A stretch of 64,000 bases of DNA from Shewanella sp. Isolate13 (GTDB lineage: Bacteria > Pseudomonadota > Gammaproteobacteria > Enterobacterales > Shewanellaceae). Position numbers and translations under genes: made by a program. The notes below the pieces were generated by a model that searched no databases, was not told the DNA's origin, and was given only the letters and a program-made list of their open reading frames with translations. Location of the stretch: contig NZ_JAKEVD010000002.1 in NCBI RefSeq assembly GCF_022398325.1, positions 205,356 through 269,355 on the forward strand. Reading direction: 5' to 3'. This document shows positions 63,597 through 64,000 of this stretch, piece by piece. Within the stretch, counting starts at the first letter, position 1. Each line of letters starts with the position of its first letter.

Positions 63597-64000
63597 TTAC
63601 TTATGTTCAATCGCTAGGTAGTTCATAAGGTCGATTAGCTCGCCTAGTGTACGGATAGAACCCATGTTAATTGCGTATTTATCGTTAACGATGAATGCAG
63701 GTACGCTTTGAACTCTAAATTCACGTTGCTGCTTGCGCCATAGCGCCAATTTCTCATTGGTTTCTTTGCTATCAGCAATTTTGTCATACTGGGCAGAGTC
63801 AACGCCAAACTTAGCAAATACTGCCTTGATGTCATCACGGCTCTTTAGTGGCTCTTCATGCTTATGGCCTGGTGCGCTGTGATCGTGTTTCTCACCATTA
63901 TCGCCTTGGATAACTTTAAACATAGCATCAGTTAATGGCTGCTTGTCATCTAAAGTTTGGATCACAGCAAGAGAGCGCATCACTTCTGTATTAATTTCAG
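63597..64000 (-). CDS. dsbA: DsbA-family thiol:disulfide interchange protein, N-terminal part beyond window
   Basis: The frame is open to the window edge, so only the last 133 residues or so are visible. QSVPAFIVNDKYAINMGSIRT carries the cis-Pro loop of DsbA next to the active site, and the final helices follow. The CxxC motif and signal sequence lie outside. An insertion rich in His (GEKHDHSAPGHKHEEPLKSRD) lies in the helical domain and is not in E. coli DsbA. DsbA introduces disulfides into periplasmic proteins. The gene name is tentative. Confidence 0.82.
   Translation of the reverse strand, partial: EINTEVMRSLAVIQTLDDKQPLTDAMFKVIQGDNGEKHDHSAPGHKHEEPLKSRDDIKAVFAKFGVDSAQYDKIADSKETNEKLALWRKQQREFRVQSVPAFIVNDKYAINMGSIRTLGELIDLMNYLAIEHK

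Overview
The window looks like chromosome of a marine gammaproteobacterium, most probably Shewanella or a close relative. The support is gene content: a DsdC/DsdX/DsdA set close to the E. coli proteins, three-part PntAA-PntAB-PntB transhydrogenase, menaquinone-type HemG, a TIGR03899-type protein, quinol NO reductase with NorR, and a short TACCAATCAG-ended mobile element. This is an inference, because there is no rRNA or other marker gene. I see no tRNA, rRNA, CRISPR array, prophage or full insertion sequence.

Layout. 1-6.7 kb (minus strand): a cut-off voltage-gated-type ion channel, a small unknown gene, then an envelope-stress-like module: DUF2491, PspA/IM30, DUF2170, a membrane-fused spermidine-synthase-like enzyme, a double-DUF350 membrane protein and a lipoprotein. 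It resembles the E. coli yjfIJKL neighbourhood. 7.0-9.9 kb: glnE. 10.1-13.9 kb: a poorly characterised accessory stretch with a DUF4347-like exported protein, an Ala-rich small protein, a tiny broken frame, a DUF3592 protein and a leucine-rich-repeat gene split by a 264-bp MITE. 14-17.9 kb: D-serine catabolism (dsdC divergent from dsdX-dsdA). 18-19.7 kb: a chromosomal ParM-like actin with a candidate ParR partner. 19.9-22.9 kb: a two-gene M16 peptidase pair. 23-27.3 kb: norR and norB with recognisable control sites. 27.4-28.7 kb: a gene-free tandem array of three long repeat units carrying many variable-arm hairpins.

28.7-37.2 kb: lipid A acyltransferase and hldE (LPS core and lipid A), an HEXXH protein, a TetR regulator, a MipA/OmpV outer-membrane protein and the pnt operon. 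37.5-41.9 kb: cysJIH, divergent from pnt. 42-49.2 kb: a possible small RNA with a very strong terminator, an unknown exported protein, DUF3010, a secreted peroxiredoxin, a RIO kinase, a degenerate S41-like protein and pldA. 49.6-55.3 kb: cobA-cysD-cysN-SLC13 transporter-cysC. 55.4-64 kb: a TIGR03899-type protein, a Fur-boxed porin/imelysin/di-heme set, hemG with a cytochrome b gene, a GT4 glycosyltransferase and the C-terminal part of a DsbA-like protein.

How the genes fit together. The two cys clusters plus cobA cover most of assimilatory sulfate reduction: uptake (SLC13), ATP sulfurylase (CysDN), APS kinase (CysC), PAPS reductase (CysH), sulfite reductase (CysJI) and siroheme methylation (CobA). 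PntAB, transcribed away from cysJ, could supply the NADPH that CysJ uses. The most intriguing signals are: three copies of the palindrome GACATA(A/T)TATGTC, two before the DUF2170-PspA operon and one before glnE; the MITE, whose precise removal restores the LRR reading frame; the chromosomal ParM/ParR-like pair with an upstream inverted repeat; and the repeat array whose hairpins share a CATCCATG-like core but differ in their self-complementary arms.
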